Made by a program: the position numbers and the translations under genes. A stretch of DNA of 64,000 nt. It comes from Schizochytrium sp. CCTCC M209059. Its lineage: Eukaryota; Sar; Bigyra; Thraustochytrida; Thraustochytriidae. This document shows positions 9,955 through 19,421 of this stretch, in pieces. The notes under the pieces are model-generated. The model was not told the origin of the DNA, made no database searches, and worked only from the letters and a program-made list of their open reading frames with translations. The DNA is taken from positions 9,788 through 73,787 of the forward strand of contig KN805375.1 in assembly GCA_000818945.1 (NCBI GenBank), in the 5' to 3' direction. The first letter of the stretch is position 1. Every line of letters begins with the position of its first letter.

Positions 9955-11514
9955 ATGGGCAGCTCGAACAGCAAGGCCCTTGAGGGCCAAGTCGCGGTGA
10001 TCGGTCTCGACGGCGCAGGAAAATCAACAATCGTAAATGCTCTCTCTGGCAGAGAAGACCGCAAAGTTGTGCCAACGGTCGGCGTCAACCAGCCGCGCAT
10101 CGTGGCAACCGCGGCCCTGGACCTGAAATTGTTTGATCTAGGTGGTAGCGAATCATTCCGCAAAGCCTGGGTTGATCGTCTCAAGCGATCACACGCAGTG
10201 ATCTTTGTTATTGATACGAGCAATGTACGCCGAATGATCGAAGTCCGCGACGAGTTTGCTGCCTTTCTCAATGCTGATACCCTGGCCGGCAAGCCAGTTT
10301 TAATTTTCGCCAACAAGGAAGATACATGCGCAGCGCCCATCAACGAAATTGAAAAAATGCTCAGACTTCTCGACGAGACGACGCTCGGTGCCAGCAATTG
10401 GCGCATTATTCCTTGCATTGGGGCCAAGTCATGCAACGCCGACAGGGTTGATCCCCGGCTCATGGACGGCATTCGTTGGCTTGCGGCAGAGGTTCTCCCC
10501 AAGTGGAAAGCTCTCGATGATGCCGTTTCTAGCTCTCTCAAGGTGCTTCAAAAGAGGTGGAAGTCCGAAGAATTGGCAAACAAAAAGTCTGTCGCAGAGA
10601 AGAAACGTCAGCGGCGCAAGAACGAAAAGAATGGCAACCCGCAAGGCTCCAAAAGTAGCGCCACCGTGGCGCCCCTCAACGCGGCTGCCAAGCCAGCGCC
10701 CTCAGTGGTCCTTTGCCAAAACAAGCTTGTTCAGGGCAATGAGCGCGTGCCTTGCTCCAACGAGGCAACGCAACGATCGGGCCTTACGGGTTGGAGACCA
10801 TTCTGCGACTCGTGCGTCGACAGTCTGCGCGAAGAGCAAAATAATATGCCTGCACAGGAACGGGCCACGTCACGACTGGAGATTGTCGCACAGCAGCAGC
10901 AGCAGCAGCAGCAGCTGGATTCGCCCAAACCTCAAGCACAAGATCTGCAAGTCAAGCCAATGCAGCCCACGCAGCAGATGCAGACGCAGCAATCAGCGCC
11001 CCAAATGCAGGTCATCCCTGGCCAGCAACTTGGGTCGCCAACCTCGCCGAGCTCACCTGGCGCAATGTCCGTGCAAGCTGACACTGAGGACCCCGAAGAA
11101 CGCAAGCGCAGGAAAAAGGAAAAGAAGGAACGCAAGCGCAAGAAGAAGCTGCGCAAGAGATACCGCAAAACCTCCTTTGCCTTGGGTCAACAAGTCTACG
11201 CCAACTTTTACGACAAGGACCGCTGGTTCCCGGGCAAGGTAAAGTGGATGCATCCAGATGGCACATACCAAGTCGCCTACGATGATGGAGACGTTGAGGA
11301 GCACGTTGAGCCATACAACCTGCTTCCGGTGAACGGCCGCATTATCACACCTGGAGCCCGCGTCGAAGTGTCGTATAAGGGATCAGGGCGCTTCTTTACG
11401 GGAACTATTAGTGCTATCAACGAGGATGGTCTCACATACCAGGTTGCCTATGACGATGGTGACAAGGAAACAGCTGCACAAGCCTGGTGGATTCGTTTGT
11501 TAGAAAAAGAATAA
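9955..11514 (+). CDS. Arf-like GTPase fused to a Cys motif and two Tudor-like domains
   Basis: A 519-residue chimera. Residues 1-180 are an Arf/Arl-type GTPase: P-loop GLDGAGKST (17-25), switch-I PTVG (40-43), DLGG (61-64), NKED (120-123). The N-terminus MGSSNSK fits a myristoylation site, usual for Arfs. The residue after DLGG, normally the catalytic Gln of Arf, is Ser65, so hydrolysis may be slow or fully GAP-dependent. Then comes a basic helix, a CX12CX16CX2C motif (Cys254, 267, 284, 287) that could bind zinc, a Gln-rich linker with an eight-Gln run, a strongly basic segment (about 370-405), and two Tudor/SGF29-like repeats (about 410-457 and 465-517), each holding YQVAYDDGD. I know of no standard family with this order. 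ATG context and the adjacent P-loop support the start. Confidence 0.88.
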   Translation: MGSSNSKALEGQVAVIGLDGAGKSTIVNALSGREDRKVVPTVGVNQPRIVATAALDLKLFDLGGSESFRKAWVDRLKRSHAVIFVIDTSNVRRMIEVRDEFAAFLNADTLAGKPVLIFANKEDTCAAPINEIEKMLRLLDETTLGASNWRIIPCIGAKSCNADRVDPRLMDGIRWLAAEVLPKWKALDDAVSSSLKVLQKRWKSEELANKKSVAEKKRQRRKNEKNGNPQGSKSSATVAPLNAAAKPAPSVVLCQNKLVQGNERVPCSNEATQRSGLTGWRPFCDSCVDSLREEQNNMPAQERATSRLEIVAQQQQQQQQLDSPKPQAQDLQVKPMQPTQQMQTQQSAPQMQVIPGQQLGSPTSPSSPGAMSVQADTEDPEERKRRKKEKKERKRKKKLRKRYRKTSFALGQQVYANFYDKDRWFPGKVKWMHPDGTYQVAYDDGDVEEHVEPYNLLPVNGRIITPGARVEVSYKGSGRFFTGTISAINEDGLTYQVAYDDGDKETAAQAWWIRLLEKE

Positions 11515-11866
11515 CTATCGTATTGGGTTGTGTAATCTAGCATTGGTATATGATTCCATCCTGATGGTGGACTTTTGGCTTCAAGACCAAAGAACTTGAC
11601 CCAAAATTGTGACAAATGAACGCCGACAATTCGAAATTTTCAAGTAACAAGCAAAAGGTGAAAAACAAATCTATCCACAGCAATGGTGCGGATCGGCAAA
11701 CAATAATTTACTTTTGTAGGTGCTACTCCGCGGAACCGGGTGACGAGGGAGAACTTCACGAATGATGCTGTGTATATGATCGATCCTCTCGCGTTCGTTC
11801 TCCTCGCTCACTCGCTATAAAAGCAATTGACTTTGATTTGGAAATACAAAAGCTATGCGTCTAGTT
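11515..11866. other. Intergenic gap, AT-richer, with a TATA-like element
   Basis: 3' flank of the Arf-like gene and of the possible small minus-strand gene. It is AT-richer than the surroundings. Apart from the TATA-like element near its right end nothing stands out. Confidence 0.4.
11814..11824 (+). promoter_or_regulatory. TATA-box-like element
   Basis: GCTATAAAAGC on the plus strand contains the consensus TATAAAAG. No convincing plus-strand gene follows, so it may serve a non-coding transcript or be chance. Confidence 0.2.
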
Positions 11867-12121
11867 TCACAACAGAGATGGGCAAGGTTTTGTTCCAAAG
11901 CGGCCGCCCAGATAGACAAAGTACTCGAGGTCTGCAAAGTCGTTCCGTCCGTGCGACACACGGTTGACGGCACACAAAGGCATCGGCGAGGGCGACACTA
12001 ACGACTGCACGCACGGCGCAACGCCTGGCGATTGCGCGAGTTGCGGCGCTTGCCACGGCTGCGTCCGCAAGGCGCGCAGGCGTGGGTTGCCAAGTCGTGG
12101 TCCCGCCATCGCGGGGTCCAT
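11867..12121 (-). CDS. Possible small protein, 84 residues, unrecognised
   Basis: A short frame starting MDPAMAGPRLGNPRL and ending with LEYFVYLGGRFGTKPCPSLL. The second half (SHGRNDFADLEYFVYLGGRFG) has a protein-like mix of aromatic, Gly and charged residues, unlike the low-complexity frames around it. A purine-rich tract on the gene strand lies 25-55 bases upstream of the ATG, as seen at other genes here. The frame continues upstream to about 12391 but becomes Arg/Glu/Ser-rich. I cannot name it; the WQ-P-SPG-type spacing recalls short axonemal proteins, which is only a guess. Confidence 0.4.
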   Translation of the reverse strand: MDPAMAGPRLGNPRLRALRTQPWQAPQLAQSPGVAPCVQSLVSPSPMPLCAVNRVSHGRNDFADLEYFVYLGGRFGTKPCPSLL

Positions 12122-12613
12122 GTGTCCCAAACGCGCGCGCGCGCCTTCTCTTCTTTCCTCCCTCCCTCTTCTGAGCCGCGCGCCCACGACGGACGACGAA
12201 GCCGACGACGACGCCACAACGACAGACAACGACGCGGCAGCCTGCCCGCCGGCGGACGTGCGCGGTCTGTGCGTGGCTTCAGGATGCCTTTTGCATTTGC
12301 TTGCAGACTCCCCCGCCCCCCTTTCTCTCTCTCTCTCTCGCGTTCGAAAAGCAAAGGACGGACCGGAAAAACCTCGGCTTGGCGTCGTCACGAGCGGCGG
12401 GATCGAGAGAGAGAGAGAGAGCTCCTCGCCGGTCGCAAGAGGCGCGCGTTGGCCGGGGAGGGTGAAGGGGAAAAGAGAGCGTCGGCTGGCGGCCTAGACC
12501 CTGCGCGAGGCAGCGTCCGGGTAGTCAGAGTGGGTCGGTAGAGGCGGGCGGGCGGGTGAGCGCGAGGAGGGGGCGGTCGTCACATCGCTTTTTTGTTTGG
12601 CTTTTTTTTTGTT
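12122..12613. other. GC-rich intergenic gap
   Basis: Contains CG dinucleotide runs (about 12137-12147), a pyrimidine tract, a CT run near 12327-12339 and a GA run near 12409-12420. No gene is supported. Confidence 0.45.
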
Positions 12614-15496
12614 TTAGCGCCTGGACTTGAAGGGGTGCGGCAGCGAGTTGCGATTGTTCTTTTCGCGGGCGCGCATGGAGCTGGTCCGCGACGCGAGCTT
12701 CTCCTCAGCAATGGATGTTGGGTCAATGTAGTCCCAGTTGTCAAAGTAGCGCTCCAGCTTGGGGTCGAGCTTCTTGCCCTCTGTGAGCACGGGAATGTCA
12801 AAGTCCGGGTTTTTGTTCTTGCGCTTGGCGAACTTGCGCGCCTCCTGCTTGGCATTCTTCTTCCAGTGCTTCACGAGGGCCTCAAAGTTCGGGTACTTGC
12901 GTTTCTGGTCAAGAGGCTTGACGTCTGGCATGTAGACGGGCTTGTACTTTTTGTGCAAAACCTTGTCCCAATCACACTCGGTGGCGAGCGGACCCGCAAG
13001 AGGAACAAAGAAGGGGTGCGCCTTGAGGCTCGCGAGGTCACGATTCTGTTCGGGAGGACCCACTCCAAGACGAGTCGTTTGGTCAAGATCCAACAGACCC
13101 AACAAGAGCGACTGCGTGTGGTCGTCAAGGTGGGTGGGAATGCGAAGTTTGCGCCTGAGCAGTTTCAGCTCTTGCTCGTCCGTCTCAATATCGACGTAGC
13201 CCGAGTCGGAAATCTTGTCTTGTGCAGGCTCAAAAGGAAGACGGCCGCAAATGCACTCGTATGTGAGCACGCCCATCATAAACCAGTCCACACCCTCGCC
13301 ATAATGCTCGTGCCGAATCATCTCGGGCGGCCTGTACAAGGGTGTGCCGCAGTCCGTGTCGTGCGACTTGATCGTCTTCATACGGCGGTACGTGCCCGGG
13401 TGGTTCGTGGTCGCAGACTCTTGGCGAGAGGGCGTCGAAGATGTTGTATTGGCATCCGAGTCCTCATCTCCTTCGCCTTCTGCGGTCTCGGCGGGATCAT
13501 CCCCACTGTCGCGGGACCCGCTTAGACCTGCAGAAATAAGGTTGCCCGCGGAGGTCGCTTTGGCCTCGGCCATGTTCTCGTCGCCGCTCGATGACTCGCC
13601 CGTTTCTGGAATTTTAATGTTTTCCTCCTCATCGAGAACGTCCTCCTCTTCGTTCTCGTTGACGGTACGAGCCACAGGCTCGGCGCCAGCCTCGCCCAGA
13701 GCCGTGTACTTGTCCTGATAGTAGAATCCAGCGAGTCCCATATCGGCAAGCATAATGTGGCCGTCGGCCCGAAGCAAGACGTTTTCTGGCTTGAGATCGC
13801 GGTAGAGGATCTCGTGCTCGTGCAAAGCCTCGAGTGCGAGAACAATCTCGGCAATGTACAGACGGACTTGTGGCGGCTCGAGCTGAAAGCCAGGCACATC
13901 CTCGAGGAGATTGCGCAGAGACCCTTGCTCGGCGAGATCGAGGCAGAGAAAGGCGTACTTTTCATTCTGGAAGGCATAGCGCAGGCTGACAATAAAGGGG
14001 AACGAGCGGTGTGCCACCAAGACGTCGCGCTCAATCTCTACGTGCTGCATTTTGCCGCCCCAAGTTTCCACGAGCGTATCCTTGGCCTGGACCTTCATGG
14101 CCAGATGCACGCCGGTCGAGCGCTTCTTCACGTGCACGACGTGGCCAAAACCGCCCTTGCCCAAGAGATCCAGGTAGTCGAAGTCATCGACCTCGACATG
14201 GTTGTACCGAACGCGTTTGTTTTTCTTGTATAGTTCGTAGTCGCTCTCCGTCTCCTTGAAGTGCTGGTACAAGGGTTTCATTTCCTTGAAGGCCTCGTGC
14301 TGCAGATCAATAAAGAGCAGTCGCGGCGGCACATCATCAGCAGAAGACGTCGAGAGTCTCCGCGCGCTGCTGCCCCCGCCTGTATGCATGGCGTGCGCAC
14401 TCGTCAGCGAGTTCGAAGACTCGCGAGTGAGGGCGATAATGGTATCTTCGTGCACGCCCGTCTTCGCGCTGTTATTGTTGCCAGTATCGGACCCATCGAC
14501 CGTGGGCACCGAGACGGCGGCCGGGCTAAGAGCAGAGACCTCGTTGTTATTGTTGTTGAGGACGCTGCTGGACGACGCGTGGGACGCCAGCTTGTGCATC
14601 CGCGAAGAGGCCTCGAGGGCAGCCGGGCTGAGGTCCACAAAGGTGCTGAGCCCGATCGAAGAGGAACGGTTACGCCTCCGCGGCGGCGACTTGCTTCGGT
14701 TGTCCCCAAGATCTTGTTCCGGGCCGTCAAACTTTCGCATGGCCTCGTACAAGCTTTGCTCCACGGTGGGACGCATTTGCACGAGCAGGGAGATGAGACG
14801 CGAGGAAAAGTTCCAGCAAATGCGGGGGACCATGAGCTTTTCGCACTCGAGCACATGCTTGCGCATTTCGTCCGAGAGATCTGGGTCGTCCGAGGTGATG
14901 TCCAGCGAGGGAGACAGCTTGCGACCTTGTTCCGGTTCATCGTCCGTGAGTCCCTCTTCGCCGTCGAGGTCGTCGTCGTCGTCGTCGCTGTTGGTGCGGT
15001 CGATATATTTGCGCCTGTAGTCATCGGCCTTTTGCTTTGCAGAGTGCGAGATCAGAAAGTAGTGACGATAAATGTTCTTGGCGCTCGTATACCTTTCTGG
15101 GTCATCGTGCTTGAGATGGTTGTACTGGTGCAGGAGGAGCCAGAGCCGCACGAGGTCCATGTGCTCGGGAAAGTAGTGCTCCACGTGGGCCATCAAGTGC
15201 GAGCGTCCAAGCGGTTCGTCCAGCATCATGCGCAGTTCCACGTAAAGGTTGTCCTGAAAGTAGTCGAACATGGACCCGTCTCCGCTAAAGTACCCGTCAT
15301 CGTCGTCGTCCTTGACGAATTGATCGAGAGCGCGCTGCGGTTCGTTGCGCCACTTGTCGTCGGCGCTGTCTTCGCTGTCGGAGCGCCGTTTACTCCTCTG
15401 CGAGATGGCCGCATCGTCCTTGTAGTGCACGGACGGGTCCTTGCTGATGTCGTTCTTCTTCCTGGTCGTCGCGTGCTTGCTCGAGGTGCAGCCCAT
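12614..15496 (-). CDS. GRK-like protein kinase: RGS-type region plus AGC kinase with a long activation-loop insert
   Basis: A 960-residue kinase. MGCTSSK at the N-terminus is a classic myristoylation/palmitoylation start, so it is probably membrane-anchored. About residues 55-155 resemble an RGS domain (FDYFQDNLYVELRMML, then a helical region); an acidic linker and further helices follow to about 252. The kinase runs from about 440 to 835: GKGGFGHV glycine loop, AMKVQAK lysine, YRDLKPENV catalytic loop, DMG in place of DFG (about 585), CGTPLYRPPE (about 715), VDWFMMGVLTYE. The gap between DMG and CGTP is about 125 residues instead of about 15 and is filled with Glu/Ser/Asp-rich sequence. An AGC-type C-tail follows. 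RGS plus AGC order matches G-protein-coupled receptor kinases; classic GRKs lack such an insert. The frame extends 15 codons upstream to a non-ATG codon. Confidence 0.85.
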   Translation of the reverse strand: MGCTSSKHATTRKKNDISKDPSVHYKDDAAISQRSKRRSDSEDSADDKWRNEPQRALDQFVKDDDDDGYFSGDGSMFDYFQDNLYVELRMMLDEPLGRSHLMAHVEHYFPEHMDLVRLWLLLHQYNHLKHDDPERYTSAKNIYRHYFLISHSAKQKADDYRRKYIDRTNSDDDDDDLDGEEGLTDDEPEQGRKLSPSLDITSDDPDLSDEMRKHVLECEKLMVPRICWNFSSRLISLLVQMRPTVEQSLYEAMRKFDGPEQDLGDNRSKSPPRRRNRSSSIGLSTFVDLSPAALEASSRMHKLASHASSSSVLNNNNNEVSALSPAAVSVPTVDGSDTGNNNSAKTGVHEDTIIALTRESSNSLTSAHAMHTGGGSSARRLSTSSADDVPPRLLFIDLQHEAFKEMKPLYQHFKETESDYELYKKNKRVRYNHVEVDDFDYLDLLGKGGFGHVVHVKKRSTGVHLAMKVQAKDTLVETWGGKMQHVEIERDVLVAHRSFPFIVSLRYAFQNEKYAFLCLDLAEQGSLRNLLEDVPGFQLEPPQVRLYIAEIVLALEALHEHEILYRDLKPENVLLRADGHIMLADMGLAGFYYQDKYTALGEAGAEPVARTVNENEEEDVLDEEENIKIPETGESSSGDENMAEAKATSAGNLISAGLSGSRDSGDDPAETAEGEGDEDSDANTTSSTPSRQESATTNHPGTYRRMKTIKSHDTDCGTPLYRPPEMIRHEHYGEGVDWFMMGVLTYECICGRLPFEPAQDKISDSGYVDIETDEQELKLLRRKLRIPTHLDDHTQSLLLGLLDLDQTTRLGVGPPEQNRDLASLKAHPFFVPLAGPLATECDWDKVLHKKYKPVYMPDVKPLDQKRKYPNFEALVKHWKKNAKQEARKFAKRKNKNPDFDIPVLTEGKKLDPKLERYFDNWDYIDPTSIAEEKLASRTSSMRAREKNNRNSLPHPFKSRR

Positions 15497-15531
15497 TGTT
15501 GTTGTTCTTGTTGTTGTTGTTGTTGTTGGAT
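15497..15531 (-). repeat. CAA trinucleotide tract abutting the kinase start codon
   Basis: On the gene strand an imperfect (CAA)n tract ends right at the ATG at 15496. Confidence 0.85.
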
Positions 15532-15657
15532 AATAACGCACACAGCTCCTCGCGCTCAGCGCGAGCGCGCTCGTCCGGGATCTCCCGCACGGATCAGCTC
15601 AACGCGGCGCGAGGTCTCCGGGCCAGTCGGGCCCAGGATGCACCGTACAGGGCTAAG

Positions 15658-15697
15658 CCGGGCCGGGCCGGGCCGGGCCGGGCTGGGCTGGGCTGGA
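15658..15697. repeat. GGGCC/GGGCT pentanucleotide repeat
   Basis: About eight tandem pentamers, first GGGCC then GGGCT. Confidence 0.9.
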
Positions 15698-16577
15698 CTG
15701 TGTCGCCTCGGCTGACTGTTTGAACGAACGAACGAAAAGCTTAGGCTGGGCTGGGCCTCGCTCGCCCTGCGGCGTCGGCTTTGCCTCAAGCGCGCGAGCG
15801 TGCGCAGCCAGGTCCGTCCCGGTCTCGCGTGCGCTCCGGCGCGGGGGCTCTCTCCCTCCCTCCCTCCCGCTCGCTCTCCCGGCGGCGCGCGCGGCGCGGA
15901 GGGCTCCGCTTCTGCAGCGAGGCCGACGCACGACCGCTTCTCCTCCTCGAGCTCTCTCTGCCTGCCCTGCTCTGCTCGCGACTAGCAGCAACGCCGCGCG
16001 AATCCACGCCCAGCTGATCCTCCTTTTCGCGGGCGCCCGGCGCGTGCTGCCGACGCGGCGGCGCGGGCCGTCGCGTTTGCTTCGAATTCAGCGTCCGCGC
16101 CCCAAATTCGTGATGATTTGAATTTTCAAATCCCGGCCCTGCCTTTTCTCTCTGCCCTCCGCACGCACGCACGCTCGCACGCACGCACGCACTTCGGAAG
16201 AAGAGCGCGTCCCCGCGCAAGTCGGCCAAACCCCGCATATCCACTTGCGGCGCCCCGGCGCAAGTCGACGTTAACAGCCTCCTCTGGGCCAGCCAGCTGT
16301 GGCGCACGAGCGGGAAATAAATAGTCGGCTATAACTTTACAAACAGAACTTGAATAAACAACACTGGGGAAATGAACCCACCGACCATTGAACTGTGTCC
16401 AGAAGTTGTATTGATCGACGAACAACCCTTGCGAGCGAACAAGCAACCGCAGATTCTCGCTCCCTCCCTCATGTGGCGGTGTCCTTGCCCTGCCTTCCCA
16501 TTCAATTCTATTCCATCCCGTCTCGTCCCATGCCACCCCATCGTAGATTTTAGATTCCAGCCCGACCCGCCCGACCC

Positions 16578-16597
16578 GATCCGATCCGATCCGATCC
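16578..16597. repeat. GATCC pentanucleotide repeat
   Basis: Four tandem GATCC units embedded in a GACCC-rich stretch. Confidence 0.85.
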
Positions 16598-16815
16598 GGC
16601 CCATCGCATCCGCCCCGAGAGCCACGTCCACGAAATGTACTACATGGTGCAGGCTTGCGCCCTGCTCTGCTCTGCTCTGCTCTGCTCCGCGCTGCTGCCG
16701 CTTGCGTCTTGCTTGCCACGTCGTTGCACGCGTTGATGCCGTGTGCGCCTCGCAGGCGGGCGAGCAAAGATATCGCGGCGAGAGCGCTCTCGCTGCGCAT
16801 CTTCACGGCGCGACT

Positions 16816-16905
16816 TCGCGCGAGGCGAGCTCGCGCGAGGCGGGCTCGCGCGAGGCGGGCTCGCGCGAGGCGGATTCGAGCGAGGCGGATTCGCGCGAAG
16901 ACGCC
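16816..16905 (+). repeat. Six 15-bp tandem repeats
   Basis: Units of TCGCGCGAGGCGGGC with point variants at 16816, 16831, 16846, 16861, 16876 and 16891. The 15-bp length keeps frame: on the plus strand one frame reads REAGS-like pentapeptides. Confidence 0.9.
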
Positions 16906-19127
16906 GCCGCGAGGCGAGAGGGAGAGATTGGGTCTTGGCGGTCCCGCGCATTCCGCATCGCGCCGCGCCGCCGCGAAACTGCTGCTGCAGGTAGTAGGGA
17001 CCGGTCCGGACCGGCTCGGCCAGCGCAGCACGGCGCTTTGCGCGCGTGGCGTGCACGGATACGCCTGCGCTCTGCGCGCGTGGAGAAAGCAAGTGGGGGC
17101 CGCGGTCGCTTGGTTGGATGGAGAAAGAAAAAAAGCCTCGCGCATTCTGAGGTTTTTGCCAAAGGAGAAGGAGGACGGGGACGCCTGCGTCGCGGGCCCT
17201 CTGGGAGTGCGAGGTACCGGGCTGCGGTAGTGAAGGGGAAGACTGTGGGCAATTCTTGGGGTGGACCCGGTGCAGCAGCAGTCCCAGTGGCGATGTGAGG
17301 GGACCGCGCGATTCAGCGGGACCGGTTTCCGATGTGCGTACTACGCGTCACGCGAGAGGTGAAATGGTGGAGGGCTTGCGTGGACGCGGGGTAAATCCCC
17401 CATCTCTTTGTGAATGCCGCTGCCAGTGCAGAGCGTGCGTGCATCGCGGTTGTGGCAGTCAGTCAGTGCAGCTAGCTGAGCTACAGCTACAGTCGACGGA
17501 CAGAGGCTTTTCGGTCGATTAGACCAGCCCACTCGATGTGTATATTCGTTCGTTCACCGATCATGTTCATGATGGTCAAGAAGAAGGAGGGCCAAAAAGG
17601 GGAGGTCTTCGACGCACGGCGTTGCCTCAGAAAGTGGAATTCTGATGAAATAGTAAGTCGCAGCAGCCAGACGCTGGGTCAGGGCGGTGGCAAGACAGCA
17701 AGTTGTGAATGCGAGGCTGTGCAGCAGCCACTAAAAAAAAGAAGAGGCTGCGGGCCTCCTCCTCTCCCTTTTGTTTCGATCTGCTACAGCACAGGAGCCA
17801 CCACAACAAACTGCGTGCGTGTGGGCTTCCTTCTCACTTTGCTTGCTGCACAAGCTGCAGGCCAGAGCCACTTGCCATGCTTGCTCCTCCATGGTGTGCG
17901 AGTATCCTACTACACAGACGACACATCCTGCAAGGTGTGCGACATGGCAGACCCGATAAGGTCGTGTGCCCCCTGCAAAAGCGAGTATCGGCAGCAAGTG
18001 GTGCTGGCAGCCCTTATTCTACGAGTAGCGCAGTGGCACTCAAATCTCGCGCAGCAAAGAGTACAGGAACCTCGCACTCGCGACGCGCGCTAGAGTTCCC
18101 GTTTCCGGCCAGCATTGGAAGGCAGTCTGCTTCTGGACGCAGTCGCCGCCGTGCTGGGTCCGCTTCGTTCTACTTGTACTGATTCCTGTCCTACCGCAAA
18201 CTTGATCAGATGCCGCGAGTCCGAGGTCTTCGGATCGGGTCAGAGCAAGACGTCGGTTAAAGACAAGGTCGGAAATCTTGACAGCGAACCCATCAGTTCT
18301 CACTCGCGGATAGTATGAGCAAAACCTCGCGACGGAGAACAAACAACCGAACCTAGGTCTAGTAAAGACAGACTACCCCAAGCTGTGCGTTGACCCATCC
18401 AATCCATCGACAACACATGCATTGATCAATTCTTCGCCAGCGGCGCCCGAGCCCCGGAAAACAAGCACAGCCACGCACGAGCTTGCCTCGCGTCCGTCCA
18501 TCCGCAACCCTACCTCAATTCGCGCGTCCTCCGTGCGCCGCAATACCGCATCATCCATCGCGCGCGCCTGCGTTCTCCATAGATCCATCCCTCCACCCCT
18601 CCATCGTCAGCCATCGGCCAGGCACAACGACAAGACAAACAAAGGTGGGGAAAAAAACACCCCGGCGGGGCAGCCCAGGCGCGGCGGCCGAGCGCGGGCC
18701 CGCGACGACCTCTCCCTCCCTCGCTCCCTCGCTCGCTCCCTCCCCGCGCAGGCCGCGCGGCGCAGCGGCCGCAGGCAGACTCGCTTCGCCCCGCGTCGCC
18801 CCGTGTCGCCTCGCGCGGCGGACCGCGCGCAGATCGGGCACGGACGCAGGCGGCATCGTAGCGGCTGCGCGGCGAGGAGAAGAGCAGAAGAGCAGGAGAG
18901 CAGGAGAGCAGGAGAGCGGAGCAGAGCGGAGAGAGGCAGCGGGCGGGCAAGGCGTGGCGGGCGCCGCGCCGGAGGGGGGGAGCGCGGGCGCGCGCCCGGG
19001 GAGAAGGGAGGGCGCGCAGCCGCACGTCCCGGATTGCGAGCCCTGGCGTGGAATCGAGCCCTGATTCATTTCATTTCAAACAGTCATCGATCGACGGGGA
19101 TTCCAACGCACGACGACTGCGCGCGAA

Positions 19128-19151
19128 GCCGCCGCCGCCGCCGCCGCCGCC
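19128..19151 (+). repeat. CCG tract abutting the Pur gene start codon
   Basis: A run of seven to eight CCG units ends exactly at the ATG of the Pur-type gene, in its presumed 5' leader. Confidence 0.9.
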
Positions 19152-19378
19152 ATGGGCAGCGGCCAGGAGGAGCAGCGCGGGGCCAAGGGCGGGGCCGCGC
19201 AGGCGCCGCGCGCGGAAAAGGCGCCCAAGAGCGAGGCCGAGGCGCCTGCGAGCGCTGTCGACACCGCCGGCGACGCGGGGGACGCCAGGGCCAGCCACCT
19301 CGACGCGGAGGCGCAGGGCGCCGAGGAGACGACGCGCGCGACGCAGCAGACGCAAGAAGAAAATGAGCGTGCAGAGGG

Positions 19379-19421
<43 letters not shown>

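Larger units (their letters stand above)
15532..19127. other. Long divergent GC-rich gene-free region
   Basis: Lies between the 5' ends of the GRK-like kinase and the Pur-type gene. It contains GGGCC/GGGCT pentamers (15658-15697), ACGC-type runs near 16160-16190, GATCC pentamers (16578-16597), GCTCT repeats (about 16665-16690), six 15-bp repeats (16816-16905) and GGAGAGCA-type repeats (about 18890-18925). Long open frames here (for example 16372-17298 and 18422-19366, plus strand) are Arg/Ala/Ser/Pro-rich with no domain signal and are not called genes. Confidence 0.6.

Noticed and set aside
12122..12497. 177-codon plus-strand frame following the TATA-like element at 11814
   Set aside because: Thr/Asp and Arg/Ser runs follow local repeats, and no domain is visible; the minus-strand short frame is more protein-like.
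14261..15715. 484-codon plus-strand frame antisense to the GRK-like kinase
   Set aside because: It is the complement of a GC-biased real gene and has no family features.
16372..17298. 308-codon plus-strand frame
   Set aside because: Its only regular part derives from the 15-bp DNA repeat; the rest is Cys/Arg/Pro-rich. Kept as a finding only.
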